Assembly: GCA_022264855.1 (NCBI GenBank)
Contig: JABYQU010000012.1
Coordinates: forward strand, 558,001 to 622,000
DNA length: 64,000 nt
Direction: 5' to 3'
From: Lenzites betulinus
Lineage: Eukaryota > Basidiomycota > Agaricomycetes > Polyporales > Polyporaceae
The first letter of the stretch is position 1. Each line of letters opens with the position of its first letter. The notes beneath the pieces are model-generated. The model did not search any database, was not told the origin of the DNA, and worked only from the letters and a program-made list of their open reading frames with translations. Positions 29,457 to 41,879 of this stretch are shown piece after piece. The position numbers were made by a program, and so were the translations under genes.

Positions 29457-32400
29457 ATGCCCACTTGTACTTCTGCTGTTCGCAATGTTGGCCACGTTGA
29501 GCAGCCTCGTCCTCTCGGTTAGTATCTAATTCGTTTGCATGCAGCTTGAGGCTCACGAATTTCAGGTGATCGCTCCATGACGCCCGCTACTATGGACGCT
29601 TCCGAGGGCTCGGATGTTCGCGGTAAGCTCAATATCTTGTGCACGAAAGCCGTACTCACAGTAAAGTAGGGGGCCGTTCGAGCTCTCTCTTGGGCGGAGT
29701 AGCTACGGAGGCGAACTCACCGAGACGGGGTAAGTGGGAATACCGAATAACCTCCATGCATCATACTAATCACATTTGCGACCTCAAAGGCTCATCCACA
29801 ACTGGCTCAAGCGGGCGCGGGCTAGGTAAGTTCCTACTTTCGTCATTCTCGATCCATGCGTCGACTAACAACAGTTTTGCACCCATAACCGTTTGATAAT
29901 ATCTGGCATACATGGCACACTTGGCAATAATACATGGCATCTGTCTTGATTCTTATCCCGCACCCAAGCAGACGATGTACTACCGTCCGTAGGTATCCAC
30001 CCTGATGTCGAGCGCGTGAATGCCCGATACATTGCTGTCCGGAATTGCGAGCTACAGGCGATCCCCCGTCTGATCGATCGTAAGCACCTTGATAGTCTAT
30101 TCTCGTTCCATTCAGCTGTGCATACATCGCACTGGGAGGCAGGACTAGCCCGAGCTGGGGATCTGATTGTGAAAGGTACACCATCTACCATCATACCTAT
30201 GTTCAGTTTTTGGCGTGTGGGTCAGTTGCGTGTTATCGCGGTCGGACATGGCATCCGAGGAAGGGAGAAGATGAGTCAGGAGAGCTTGATCCATGTCCTC
30301 GGTGGTCATGTTTGTGGCATACATTGCCGTGAGTCAGATTATTTATTCAGAATACTGAAAAATCCTCGTCTCACGCGGAATGGTCCTGTGAATCATGTAC
30401 CGGCGCCGCCGATGCGTGAACCGGATGTCTCGGACTCGGGTGCCGCAATGGCTACAGATACGCCGGACACCGGAGAACGCCACGAGCCTAGCGAAGATGA
30501 TTTGTTGTACCTAGCTATTGCAGATGAAAACTTGCGGCGCGCCATTATCGCTGAATGGGAACAGGCGATGTCGACGGTGAATTTGAAGGAACTGGTTTGT
30601 GCTGTTTGTGGGCGACGTACTCCTCCAAGCCAAGTCCTGTTTGTGAAAGCAGCTCGTGTTCGGTTCGATTTGTTGCGCAATGACCATCTACCGGAACATA
30701 TACAGCCTACGTCATATGATCGTGCCGCGTATGGAGGAGCAATCTTACACCCGGAAGGCTTAGTACACCGAGACAGACGTGGCCTCATAAAGACATGTAA
30801 GGAGTGTCGGAGAGATCTATGCGATCGGAATCCTCCGCGCATGCCGCGCTATGCGCTTGCAAACTGGCTCTATTATGGCCATGAGCGTCTTCCGGAACCA
30901 GTTAAGTGTGCTTTTGGGAAATCTACGCAACCCGAGCGAATGTTAGTTGCCCGAGCACGCTCAAATAAGGTAGCCTTCAAGTTTTCCGAGTTGAAAGGAC
31001 ACCGGTTGGAAGGCACGGATCCTCGGGTTTCGCAAGGGTGCGTGAAAGGCAACGTTGCGATTCACCCTCAGGATGCGGCCCATTTAACCAACGTTCTGCC
31101 ACCATCCTATGACGCTGTTCGAGATACATTGTGTGCAGTGTTTGTGGGCAAGACACAGCCGACTAAGAAGACCATTTTGAATATGTCCCCTGTGTTGGTG
31201 CGGAAGTCGCGAGTAAAGACCATGATCGATTTCCTACTCTCGAACAATCCGAAGTACGCTGTATCTGATACATTTCACGGGTTTAGCCAGGAGAACATGG
31301 ATCGCTTATTCGAAGATGCGGGAGAACATCAGGACGAAGGGGTACTTTGCGCGATGGAGATCGGGCACATCGAAATGAGCGATGCGGTGGAAGGCGCAAC
31401 AGATTCAGGGTATGTTCCAGGCTTAGTTCCAGACGCGCAGGAGACTCCCGGGGAGGACATGTTTGTGGAAAACGTCGGATACACGGACAGCGACGATAGC
31501 CTTTCCTTGAACCCGCGGGATATGACTATAGAAGCCATCGGTCATTGTTTGAGAAAGCGTAGGTTTATCAAGTCACAGGCTGGTAGTCGATTTATTCCGG
31601 ACTTTCAAAACTCCTCCTTGTTGACCTGGCTATTTCCGCATCTCGATCCCTGGGGAATCGGCGGATTTTTCGACGAGCGTCGAGAACGGTCCTTATCATT
31701 AGACCAGCAACTGAAATATCTACTCCGAGTAGACGGTGGGCCGTTCTGCCAGGATCCAAACTTCGCGTTTGTATACTATAATATTAGACAGAAGAAGTCA
31801 GTTTTCGACTCTGTCACGTTTCGGGTATCCGCAACGCAGCGTGATCGTATCATTGGGGAGATCATGCAGTTAAATACCGAAACAGTAGAGGCACTTGCTG
31901 CAGCATTTGAAAGAAACCCTCAATATAAGCCGAGTACCGACGAAGAGCGTCGCATTATGAGACTTCTAGGGAAAGTGAACACTGTTTCGCATGACTTGCC
32001 CGGTTCTAACGGCTACAAAATCACACTGCGAAATCAGATCAGGGGCTTGATTTACAGTGAGGGCACACCTACATTGTTCGTAACCTTAAATCCGTCGGAT
32101 AGGGACCATCCACTTGTACGTCTTTATGCCGGACACGAGATTGTTGTGGAAGACCATATGCGTGGAGAGGAGCTCTCGCGATGGAAGCGTTCAAAACTTG
32201 CCGCTCGAAATCCCGCAGCGTGCGCGAAGTTCTTCGATATGATGATTTCTCAGTTTATAGACGTCGTCCTGCGATTCGGAAGGGATGAGAGGGGGCTTTT
32301 CGGGAAGTGTAAAGCATACTATGGCACCGTTGAGGCACAGGGACGAGGGACACTCCATTGTCATATGCTGATATGGCTCGAAGGGCATCCTTCACCTCAG

Positions 32401-35400
32401 AAGATGAGAGATAAGCTAGTATCCTCCGAGGAATATCGAGAGTTGATGTTCAATTGGCTGGAATCGATCATTAAATGTGAATTGCCTGGTACAAGCGCGG
32501 TAGTGGAAGAACGAGCCGGACAACCCCTTCCTCAACCAAAACGATCGGAAGACTCACATAATCCACACCCGGGGGACATTGCTGGGCCGTCTATACAGGC
32601 GTTCGAGGATCCGCGTGATTTTGAGGCAGCGTTCGATGCGTTTGTTACTGAACTAGTAAAGGAGTACAACTGGCATGAGCATAATGCGACATGTTTCAAG
32701 TATGCGGCGAAGGGCATGGTGCCTGACGATGCGGCAAAGAAGGATGCCTTGTGTAGAATGCGTATTGACGGCACCACCCGCTCGCATACCATGCTCGATG
32801 ATGAAACCGGTGGAGTGCTGCTACGACGTTTGCATCCTCGTATCGCAAATTATAACGATCTTGTGATTTTCTTGATAAAGTCGAATATGGATATCAAATT
32901 TATCGGCTCTGGGGAGGCTGCCAAGGCGTTGCTATATTATGTTACTGACTATATCACAAAACCATCCTTACCGGCACATGTAGGACTTGCGGCGCTCTCT
33001 TATGCTATCCAGAAAACGAACGAGCGTTTTCCAAGCATGGTAGAGGATAACGCTTTTCGGCCGAAGGGCGCGTTGAATACAGCTGTCAATCGCATGATGG
33101 CGCATCAAGAGATTTCACACCAGCAAGTGATGAGTTACCTCGTTGGTGGTGGCGATGTGTACACCAGCCACAAATTCCGAGTTCTGCATTGGAGCGCCTT
33201 CGATCGGTTGTTTAGAGAAGCGTTCTCTGAAAGGGTTCGAGATGATGGATCTGCTCCAATTGCTCCATCGCATTCTGAAGAAACAGAAGGAGCGGTAGAG
33301 GACGATCAGGAAGTTGATGCGCAGTTAGACGAGGCAGAGGAATCGTCGTCCGCCCAAGTCGAGGATGGTGAGACGTTCACATTGCAGATGCAAGCTGGGA
33401 GTATCTCGTCGATGAGTCAGCAACAGGATTATGTATACCGATGCATTGACGATCCATTCGAAGCGTTGTGTCTATACCAATTTGTCTCCTGCACAAAGAA
33501 GGAAAGCCTGCGAAGAGACGAGTCACGCAGACTGCCTACGAGAACTGAGAGGTCGAGTATGGATGCGTTACCGTACGTTGGTCGCGACCGATTACCTCGT
33601 GGAAGCTTTTCGTCCTCTGTTCACACTCAGCAAAGCACGCATATATTGCGTATAACGAAGGACTTCGACGTACCGGTGATTTTGGGGAACCGAATTCCTC
33701 GCTCTGATCGTGGTGATGAGGAAAGAGAAGACTGGGCAAGAATGATGTTAATTTTATTCGTACCTTGGCGTAGACCGTCGGATATCCGTCGAATAGATGA
33801 GACGTGGATAGAAGCATTTGAGAGACAGCGGCATAGGATTTCACCTGAGCACGAGAAGGTCATAGTTAATATGAATGTCCTGTCTGAGTGTCGAGATGTT
33901 AGAGACAGCTTGAGCGCATTACGGCGGGCAGAAGCACTTGCATTATTGCGGGAAGGAGGTACGTCTGGGGACACAGCTACACATACTGGATTGGGAGAAG
34001 AGAATATAGCCGGCGATTATCAGCTGTTCGATGATCCGAATTCTATCGATATGTTTGAAGGTCTCGAAAACCAGCAGGCAACCCAAGGACATCTGGACGG
34101 CAAAATCGGATCGCGAGCACGGGAAATACTGGATATGTGCTACAGTAGCAATGAGGATATATGCATGAACACGGGAAGACATACCGACATTGGGACCAGG
34201 ATTCGCGTTGAAGACGATGACCCAGTGCTTTTCCAACATAATGCCGTTATGCGTGAGTTGAAGAAGTTGCGTCGTCCTCAGTTTAGCAATCGGGAAGGTC
34301 AGGGTAACGGTCGTGCTCGCCAGCGTCGTAGAACTACCGAAGTAATAGAGTCAGTTAGCAGGGCCGCTTTAACTGATACTCGGAATATACAAGCGCCAGG
34401 ATCTGCCAGTGTCGATGATGAATCTGGCGCGGAACCTGGCAATATGATTGACAGAGTGGTTAGAGAGTTTGACCTGAGTAACAACCCCGAACAAGAACGG
34501 GCATTCCGCATCATAGCTGAACACGCTCACACGGGTAGTGGTCAACTCTTGATGTACATTGCAGGTGTTGGCGGAACCGGGAAGACGCATGTAATCCGGG
34601 CGGTTCTAAGATACTTTGAGCTGCTTCAGAAATCACGGGAGATATTGGTAGGCGCACCGACAGGCGCAGCGGCGCTAAATATTGGCGGGTATACGATCCA
34701 TTCGTTAACGATGCTCCCTGGTAATGGCAAGAGTAAATTAGCAGAATTAAGACAGCTATGGGCTCCCGTACACTACCTCGTTATCGATGAAATATCCATG
34801 ATAGGTGCGAAATTTCTGGGTGAAGTCTCAAAAAGACTTCAGCTAGCTAAAGCAGACGACGGCGCCCTGGCATCACTGCCTTTTGGCGGCGTAAATATCA
34901 TATTCACCGGGGACTTCGGACAACTGAAACCAGTGCGCGCATCCACACTGTATAATCATGAATTGATTAACAACCCCGGCCTGCAAAGGGTTGCAAGCGT
35001 AGCTGGACATAACAACCTGCTCGGGGTTTACCTCTGGAGGCAGATCGAGACAGTTGTGAAACTCACTAAAAACCAGCGTCAGGCGTCAGACGTCGAGTAC
35101 GGGAATCTGCTTTCGAGGATTCGTATCGGTCAGTGTAGGTCGTACTCGTCTCCTGAAAATCACCAAGAGAGCGATGTAGAGATTCTGTATCGTCGAGTTC
35201 TCCAGCAACTGGTTACGAGGGATCCGGGCGTCATGCAAAAGTTCGGGGACGCACCGGTTATAGTAGGCACCAAAGCCTTGAGAGACGCCATCAATGCACG
35301 GATCATTGTTCACAAAGCAGCGAAGCTAAACCGAGCTGTCCACACATATCACTCACGTGATAAGATCAACGGCGAGGAAGTGGACGGAGAACTGCAGATC

Positions 35401-36051
35401 GGTTTATGGAAGTTAGCCACGAGTTTGTGTGAGGATGCGCTGGGTAAATTGCCTTTATTCCGGGGGATGAAAGTGATGATCCAGGAGAATCTAGCCTTCA
35501 GCAGGCGTCTTGTTAACGGTGCTGAAGGCACGGTTAGAGACATTGTATACGAAGAACGTGATGGTGTCCGTTACGCTGTAGTGGCATATGTGCACGTACC
35601 TGGCTCAGGCAAGATATCTGATGATCTCGAAGAGGATGTTGTGCCAGTGTTTCCAGAGAGCGTTCATTTTAAATGTACCATGAATGTCGGAGGTAAAAAG
35701 GTCGTGAAGTCAATAGCGAGGAAGCAATTGCCGCTGACGCCTGCGTACGCGTACACAGATTATAAGAGTCAAGGGAAGTCTCTTACACATGCTATTGTGG
35801 ATGTTGAGAGCGCGAATTCGTTGCAGGGGATATATGTTATGTTATCCAGAGTTCGAACGTTGAACGGTTTACTCATCCTACGACCGTTTTCAGTTGCAAA
35901 GCTATGTGGACGTCTTTCCCAGGAATTGCGAACGGAACTGGAGAGAATTGACAAACTTGCGGAGATCACGGCAGTTCGGCATGCAGCCCATAGATTGAGA
36001 TCCGACAGAGTAGCAGTGTACGCTGGGGGCGTGGGGGATACTGACTTCTGA
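29457..36051 (+). CDS. Helitron Rep/helicase (rolling-circle transposase)
   Basis: The main exon 29972-36051 is open throughout. Four small upstream exons, 29457-29517, 29566-29622, 29667-29729 and 29790-29825, all join in phase 1 and supply a Ser/Gly/Pro-rich N terminus and an ATG, giving about 2,098 residues. A cysteine-bearing region (CAVCGRR, CKECRRD) comes first. The Helitron-like N domain follows (GTPTLFVTLNPSD). The HUH nuclease motif is LHCHMLIW at 32353-32376, with the two catalytic tyrosines at 32938 and 32950 (YVTDYITK). An SF1B PIF1-type helicase has Walker A GVGGTGKT at 34564-34587, Walker B VIDE at 34780-34791, and a C-terminal YTDYKSQGKSLTHAI and YVMLSRVRTLNGLLIL. It nicks and unwinds DNA for rolling-circle transposition. 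No stop interrupts it and all key residues are present, so the gene may be active. Confidence 0.92.
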
Positions 36052-36521
36052 GCATCGCGATTACCGGGAAGAAGAGTCGCACAGGATGCTTTCCCCCATT
36101 CAGCGTTCGGCGATAGAGCGAGCGGCTCGACTTTCGGTTCTGCTCGTGGCATTGGTAGTCTGTACTCACATTTGCCACTCGTATAGCGTATACGCGATAC
36201 CATTTACACCGCCCGGACTTGAAAGTGTAGATAAATCAACATGTATGCACGGCTTGCGTTTATAACTCACTCATGCAGCGAACGATATGACTCAGGTTCG
36301 ACAAATACTTGCTAAGGGCGTAGGAGCTGGCGACGTTGATTCAGGCCATTGGGAGTAGGTAGTTGTGGACGTCAGATCTTCAAACGTGGTCTGAAGAGAC
36401 GAACGCGTGAATGTAGGAGCAGTGAAGGACTTTTCTACTATTTACAGAAGGCTCTAGTTTGTAGGTGGGAAGACGCGGTGTGATGAGGACGGGTGGTGCA
36501 GGATCCTATAGTTGTAACTGC
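36052..36521. other. Downstream flank of the Helitron gene
   Basis: No gene is seen. A palindromic patch, TCGTATAGCGTATACGCGA, lies near 36180, but I could not identify a convincing terminal hairpin followed by CTRR, so the right end of the element is undefined. Confidence 0.35.
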
Positions 36522-37361
36522 TTAGACCTCTGTTAGCCATCTAGGGTCCGAGCGGATGAGTTCGCCGATCAGCCTAGCGTGGTTGTGAGTCGTACTTTCA
36601 ATGTGAGGACGAGGGGGCGCGTACCTGGTGAGGGCAGCCTCTACACTCCTGTAATCCAACCGTCGTACATCCATGAGGCGTTCAGAGTTGGCGGTTTGCC
36701 GGAAGATAACGAACTCCCCAGTAACCGCAGGAGCACCAGCGAGGTGTTGCATGTAGGGGTTCGTGATCGGCGTGGGGTTTAGCGGGCGGCTGTACCAGAC
36801 GTTGTAGACGTCCCATTGGCGTCCTAGCCCTCCAAAGGTGTGATGTGCGATGGGTATGGCTTCCTCGTCAACGACACCTTGCACAGACCATATGTCGGTC
36901 AGGATTGGGATGTCGACGCCCGCGGTATCGCCACAAGAGAAGCGAGCGACGGGGACTCGGCGAAATCCTACGGACCCTCGCAGTGGAACGACGTATGCAC
37001 GGACGGATCTCAGCTGTAACGGTGATGAACATTGTGATGCATAAAGATAGGGACATCATACCTGTCGGTCTATATGGGCTCCCGCTAGAATCTCAGCGAT
37101 TGTGCCCCGCTGAACCGGGGGGTCGATGTTCATCTCAGACATGACGAGATAGGGACTTACTGGTGTTGATGTCGACCCAAGGCTTATGTAGTACGGAGGG
37201 GCGGGGAAAAATACAGATGAGACTGTTGTGTCCCCCCCTCGCCGTGGGCAATGCCCATGGAAGGTGAGAGGATGAGAGATTCGTCTTACTCCGAACTCGT
37301 TACCTAGTTCCGTGCTGTCGGTATGTGCCAGGTCCAAAGGAGTGGATTCGGTAGTCTCCAT
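36522..37361 (-). CDS. Hypothetical protein, 215 residues
   Basis: Three exons join in phase: 37361-37304, 37159-37062 and 37013-36522. The last exon carries most of the protein: VVPLRGSVGFRRVPVARFSC, GDTAGVDIPIL, AIPIAHHTFGGLGRQWDVYN and LNPTPITNPYMQHLAGAP. I do not recognise a domain. The clean splicing and lack of stops over 216 codons support a real gene. The first exon (METTEST...) is less certain than the rest; a start at the ATG at 37142 would also work. It lies between the Helitron gene and a kinase gene, both on the other strand. Confidence 0.55.
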
Positions 37362-37745
37362 AATCAATAGGTGGGGTGATGAGAATGTCGTTCGTTCCTA
37401 CCGAACATACGATGTTCTGTGGGGTAAGTGGAGAGAACAGGGATTCGGGTGTACGCTGCCGATGGTTTGGTTACTGGGAGACAATGTCCATTTCGGGAGA
37501 AAGGCGCCCATTTAAGGCGCCCATACCGCCCGTTTGGTTTCGCGTGTAACTTCGTCCGTCTTGCATGCTCGTCTCCCGTGTTTCTTTGCAAGGAGTGCGA
37601 ACCAAGTTCGTGGACTCTGTGGGCAATATTGTTGGTTTGATGAAGATATTCACTCTGAGGTTCGGACTCGCATTGAGTATAAGAACCGTTGAACATCTCT
37701 TGACATGTATCTCTTCACGTCCTCAACGGCGCACTCTCCTCCGAT

Positions 37746-39398
37746 ATGGACGGTAAAACTGTATCGATTCCGCTAGTTGGTTTGTACTATCCTCTACGAG
37801 ACTTAATCAACGCGCTGACTATCTTATAGGTCGAGGCAGCGAACAGCGAAAAGCGCTTGCTGTAGCACGCGGCCAAGAGCTCTTGCGGGAACAAGCAGAT
37901 ATCGCCGCTAGGAACGAGCAGCTCTTGAACCTCCCAGAGCTGGCCCATATAGCTCGACAGTGAGTATTGCTATTCTCGCGGACACTTGACTGATACTAAT
38001 AATCTCAACTTATAGTGCGTATAAACCCTCGGTTACCGACATTCTAATGGGGAGATGTATGTCGCTTTCTCGACGTGGTGGCATAGTTCTAACTCAAGCA
38101 TAGACCGCGTTGAGCGTACCTTGGGTTACGGCTCGTTTGGGTCAGTCGTTCGCGCCGAGGATGTGCTCACGGGCCAACACGTAGCGGTCAAAGTACTGCA
38201 CCGAGTTCGTGGCCTTCACCGTGATGTACACAACGAAGCAAGGATGTACGAGACTCTTGTCGAGGGCTGTAGCCCACGGATCTCGTACGTCTTCCGCGCT
38301 ATTACCTTGAATCACTTTCACAACTGGCGATAGATTGTTCGCTGAAGTGTTAGGTGTCGGTACCCACTGCGGGTTTCCCTGCACTGTCTTCGAACTTTGT
38401 CAAGCAACGCTCTTCGATATCATCAAAATAGACAGCCAGTTCCTTCCCCTTCCGTCTAGGCACGTTTGTGAAATCGGATACCAGATAATTTTGGGCGTCG
38501 AATGTAAGTAAATCTGTCAACGGCTGATCGACTGTATATTGGTACTGAGTGCGATCACAGATTTGCATTCGCTTGGCATCCTGCATGGGGACATCAAACC
38601 TGACAACATCGCCCTGAAGCACTTCGACAGCTCGGTAGTACAAGCGTTGGACTCGTCTGGTCAGTTTCGCGAAAGGGTAAGGACAGTCTGCTACTGGGGC
38701 CTCGATCATTGCTGATCGGCAGCTCAGCGGATCTTGACGAGTACGGCGTTATGTATCATTGACCTGGGTAGCTCCGTGCAGCTTGCTCACGTTCCGTCCG
38801 CCACGGGGATCATTGGGGCGAACATGTATCGTGCGCCTGAGGTCGACCTTCGTACGTGATGTGATCTCTAGCACTTTCAGTGGCTGATTGTTATTGTTGT
38901 TAGGGATGCCCTACTCGCTCGCGATAGACACCTTCGCAATCGGGTGTGTCGTCGCAGAGGTGTACTTAGGAAAGGCGCTTTTCGACCCTGGTATTGTTTC
39001 GGACCTCGAGCACCTTGCTATAGCCGATCGCATTTCTGGACCATTCCCTCTCGATTTTGCACAAGCAATTGAACGGGCAAGAGCTGGCACCTTCCGATTC
39101 AAGCCGAAAATTGAAGTTATCTTCCCGCCGAAGAACTGCAAGTATCCTAGGAGCGCACTTGTGGAAGCCGTGCACCGCTTCCAGGGTACGAAGCATATCT
39201 GTGTAAGTGCATGTCATCGGCAGACGAGAAGTCTGAGGTGCTGAGCGCTATTGACAGGCTGTCGTTCACGACGCTGTCTTCGTTGACTTACTCAAGAGGT
39301 TGTTGCTCCCGGATCCATCGCGCCGGGTCGCCCTTTCGGCTGCCCTCCGTCATTCGTACTTTGATCAATTGTCTCTTCAGTCACGTACCGGCGTGTAG
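37746..39398 (+). CDS. SRPK-like CMGC protein kinase
   Basis: Nine exons join in phase: 37746-37752, 37830-37959, 38016-38056, 38104-38284, 38334-38503, 38561-38676, 38728-38851, 38904-39202 and 39258-39398, giving 402 residues. The kinase fold is complete: glycine loop GYGSFGSV (67-74), VAVK Lys 89, helix-C Glu 104, catalytic loop HGDIKPDN (185-192, Asp 187), the Mg-binding DLG at 227-229, an activation segment ending YRAPEV, and a C lobe with FVDLLKRLLLPDPSRR. DLG instead of DFG and the HGD catalytic loop resemble the SRPK branch of the CMGC group. The first two exons, which add a short coiled-coil-like leader, are the least certain. The substrate is unknown. Confidence 0.8.
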
Positions 39399-39895
39399 TC
39401 GATGAGAGATCATAGTGTATGGTTCAGTCAAGGTGTTATATGTTGAACGAGTGTGCTTTGTAATGATAGGCGAGATTCGTAGTAGTGAGAGCGATCCTGC
39501 TAATTCGACAAATAAACCCTATCTTGGCCGCGTCTTTAACTTAGTGTCGGCCGGGTGGCCGGGATGCGCTCACGACTTCGAGCGGGTTACAGTAGCTACA
39601 AAGAATACCACCTGGGGCGGCGAGGCAAAGCGCCAGAAGAGTATTCTGTCCCTAATTGCGTTCGCACGGCGCTACGCTCCGCAAGGCCTTCACCATGCAA
39701 CGATGATCATGATATCTGGACCATTGGCGTTCTTGTAAGCGCATATTCACATCGAGCATAGGAGTCTTGCATCACTCGCGTCTGGAGTGCCAGACTCGTT
39801 CCTCCTGCTTTCCCCACTACTTACTCCCCCGTCAAAGTTGTTGCCAGTCTCCTTGCTGCCACCTCACAGTCATCCGCATCACCACGTCATCGCGT
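39399..39895. other. Downstream of the kinase gene; possible coding scrap
   Basis: From about 39514 to 39720 one frame reads GRVFNLVSAGWPGCAHDF and KRQKSILSLIAFARRYAPQG, which looks more like protein than chance. I found no start, splice partner or family for it. Confidence 0.25.
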
Positions 39896-39905
39896 CATAC
39901 TTTGT

Positions 39906-40002
39906 CCTCGCCGTCGCTGTCCTCGCCGCCGTCGCTGTCCTCGCCGCCGTCGCTGTCCTCGCCGCCGTCGCTGTCCTCGCCGCCGTCGCTGTCCTCGCCG
40001 CC
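39906..40002. repeat. 18-base tandem repeat
   Basis: About five head-to-tail units of CTCGCCGCCGTCGCTGTC, the first one 3 bases short. It reads as VAVLAA repeats in one frame, with no evidence of a gene. Confidence 0.85.
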
Positions 40003-40091
40003 GCTCTTACCGCTGCCGTCACGGCCCTCGCCCATGGTCACTCAAGTACTCAAGGTCGTCGTCATCAGTGGTATGCTCTTTGCTCTCGTTT

Positions 40092-40402
40092 GCCCCGCGC
40101 CCTCCCCGCGCCCTCCCCGCGCCCTCCCCGCGCCCTCCACATGCCCTCCCCGCGCCCTCCACATGCCCTCCCCGCGCCCTCCACATGCCCTCCCCGCGTC
40201 GTCCCCGCGCCCTCCCCGCGCCCTCCCCGCGCCCTCCCCGCGCCCTCCACGTGCCCTCCACGTGCCCTCCACGCGCCTTCCCCGCGCCCTCCCCGTGCCT
40301 TCCCCGCGTCGTCCCCGCGTCGTCCCCGCGTCGTCCCCGCGTCGTCCCCGCGTCGTCCCCGCGTCGACCCCACGTCGTCCCCGCGTCGACCCCACGTCGT
40401 CC
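40092..40402. repeat. 11-base minisatellite array
   Basis: The unit GCGCCCTCCCC repeats with an 11-base period; variants with CCAC and then GCGTCGTCCCC take over toward the right. Because 11 is not a multiple of 3, every frame of a strand reads the same peptide cycle. This explains the long overlapping open frames on both strands, which I do not accept as genes. Confidence 0.9.
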
Positions 40403-40546
40403 CTGTATATAAGTTTCTAGTGTTACATATTAAATATCATTCTAGACATAGTTGCTGTATGTTATAACAATATGAAGCTGCAAGTGTACTAGTGCAGTAG
40501 TTTGCCCTCGAGTTCAGTGTATAATAAACATGATAAGTGGGTTCAG

Positions 40547-40588
40547 ATGGTGTAATGGTATATGTATGCTACATTACCATTACACCAT
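40547..40588. repeat. Perfect 14-base inverted repeat (hairpin)
   Basis: ATGGTGTAATGGTA at 40547-40560 is the exact complement of 40575-40588, separated by a 14-base loop. It lies at the left side of an AT-rich stretch. Confidence 0.8.
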
Positions 40589-40872
40589 TCACGCACTTGA
40601 TCTCCTATGTTTTTTGTAAACTTTGGTATGTGCACACGTTCACATCTTGGACTTTGAATCTCGCTTATACTGATTGTTGATATTTGTTTAGCTTACTCAA
40701 GGATTGTATATAGCAATGTTGATCCCCGTTTCGACGATCCAACACGACTACTGTGTTACGTTCACATCCTCTCTATTGTCCTGAGCTTACACTGTCTAGA
40801 AGTGGCCATGACTTCTCAGTAAGTAACAACAGAGTTCGGTAATAGTATTACTGATAAAGCCTTATCCCAGAT

Positions 40873-41217
40873 ATGACAATGAGACAACCATCCAGTGGTT
40901 GGCATGCGTTTGTGGATCTTGCAGTGAAGCAAATTGTGGTAAGGTCTTTGTGTTAAAGAAGTCATTCTGTATCATCATAAGCTTACTAGGGATTAGGGGA
41001 TAATGTCCAGGTTGAGTTGGTCATCTCCCAAAACATGGACGAGTTCCGATTGGCCTCATCCATTGAGGTGGTTATTTGTCAAGAAATCGGTACTACATCA
41101 CATGACATGGACATCCAGGATGAGGGTCTGCTGAAGAAGGCGAAGGAACATCGGGAGATAGCAGAGTCGCTTATGATGCAGGTTGATGCAGTTGAGAAGC
41201 GGGACGGGTTGGCTTAA
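40873..41217 (+). CDS. Small hypothetical protein, low confidence
   Basis: Two exons, 40873-40938 and 40990-41217, join in phase across GTAAGG...TACTAG and give 97 residues. It begins MTMRQPSSGWHAFVDLAV and ends with a helical, charged segment (KKAKEHREIAESLMMQ). Further open pieces at 41460-41640 and 41880-42138 may be later exons of the same gene. The region is AT-rich compared with its surroundings. No family recognised. Confidence 0.35.
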
Positions 41218-41879
41218 GTTTCCAATTAATATATTTGCTTGCAACACAAAGACAATAATTGTAAGGTTTAATAATTGTATAAAATGTCATGAATTACAAA
41301 CTGTGGGAAATGATTACGTCACTACCACTGTTGGTATATACTCTGACGTGTCAGCTGTTCTGTCATCCCCTACTATCACCCTTTAACGATTGCAAGCCAT
41401 TGGACCATACAACATGCAGTAAGTCAGGTAGATATTGCTTGTTTATACCATCATTTAAAGAAGTTGTATAGCAATCGACCCTTACAAGTACTCCTTTTTC
41501 GTCAAAAAGGGCCTTTCCCCGACATTCGCACTGCAAGTGTTCAGAAGCAATATATTCTGGGCAGTACACAAGAGGAGGTTCTGGAGATCGAAGCCCTCAT
41601 ACCCAAATATAGAGAGGCTTCTGAGCAGGGGCTCCTTGTTACAAAGGTGTGTATATGTCTTAGGCTTCATATATATATATATTTTCTGCTTGGCCTGTCT
41701 GCCACCGTCTTGACATATAATATGTGCGAACATCACAAGACTGTTACGATGAAGGTTTGGTCTGTGAATATATCCAACCTGTGGTCTGAACAGTCTTGTT
41801 ATGTTGCTATCCTTCTCATTTGTGCTTTTCCGTGTTTGCGTACTATTACTAAATTTCATGTTTAGTATATAGACAGACT

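Noticed and set aside
38142..38709. Kinase region as a frameshifted pseudogene
   Set aside because: The apparent breaks are all resolved by GT...AG introns that join in phase, including the C lobe at 39258-39398.
39767..40467. Two overlapping 200-residue plus-strand frames and several minus-strand frames
   Set aside because: They are produced by the 11- and 18-base tandem repeats, which keep every frame open.
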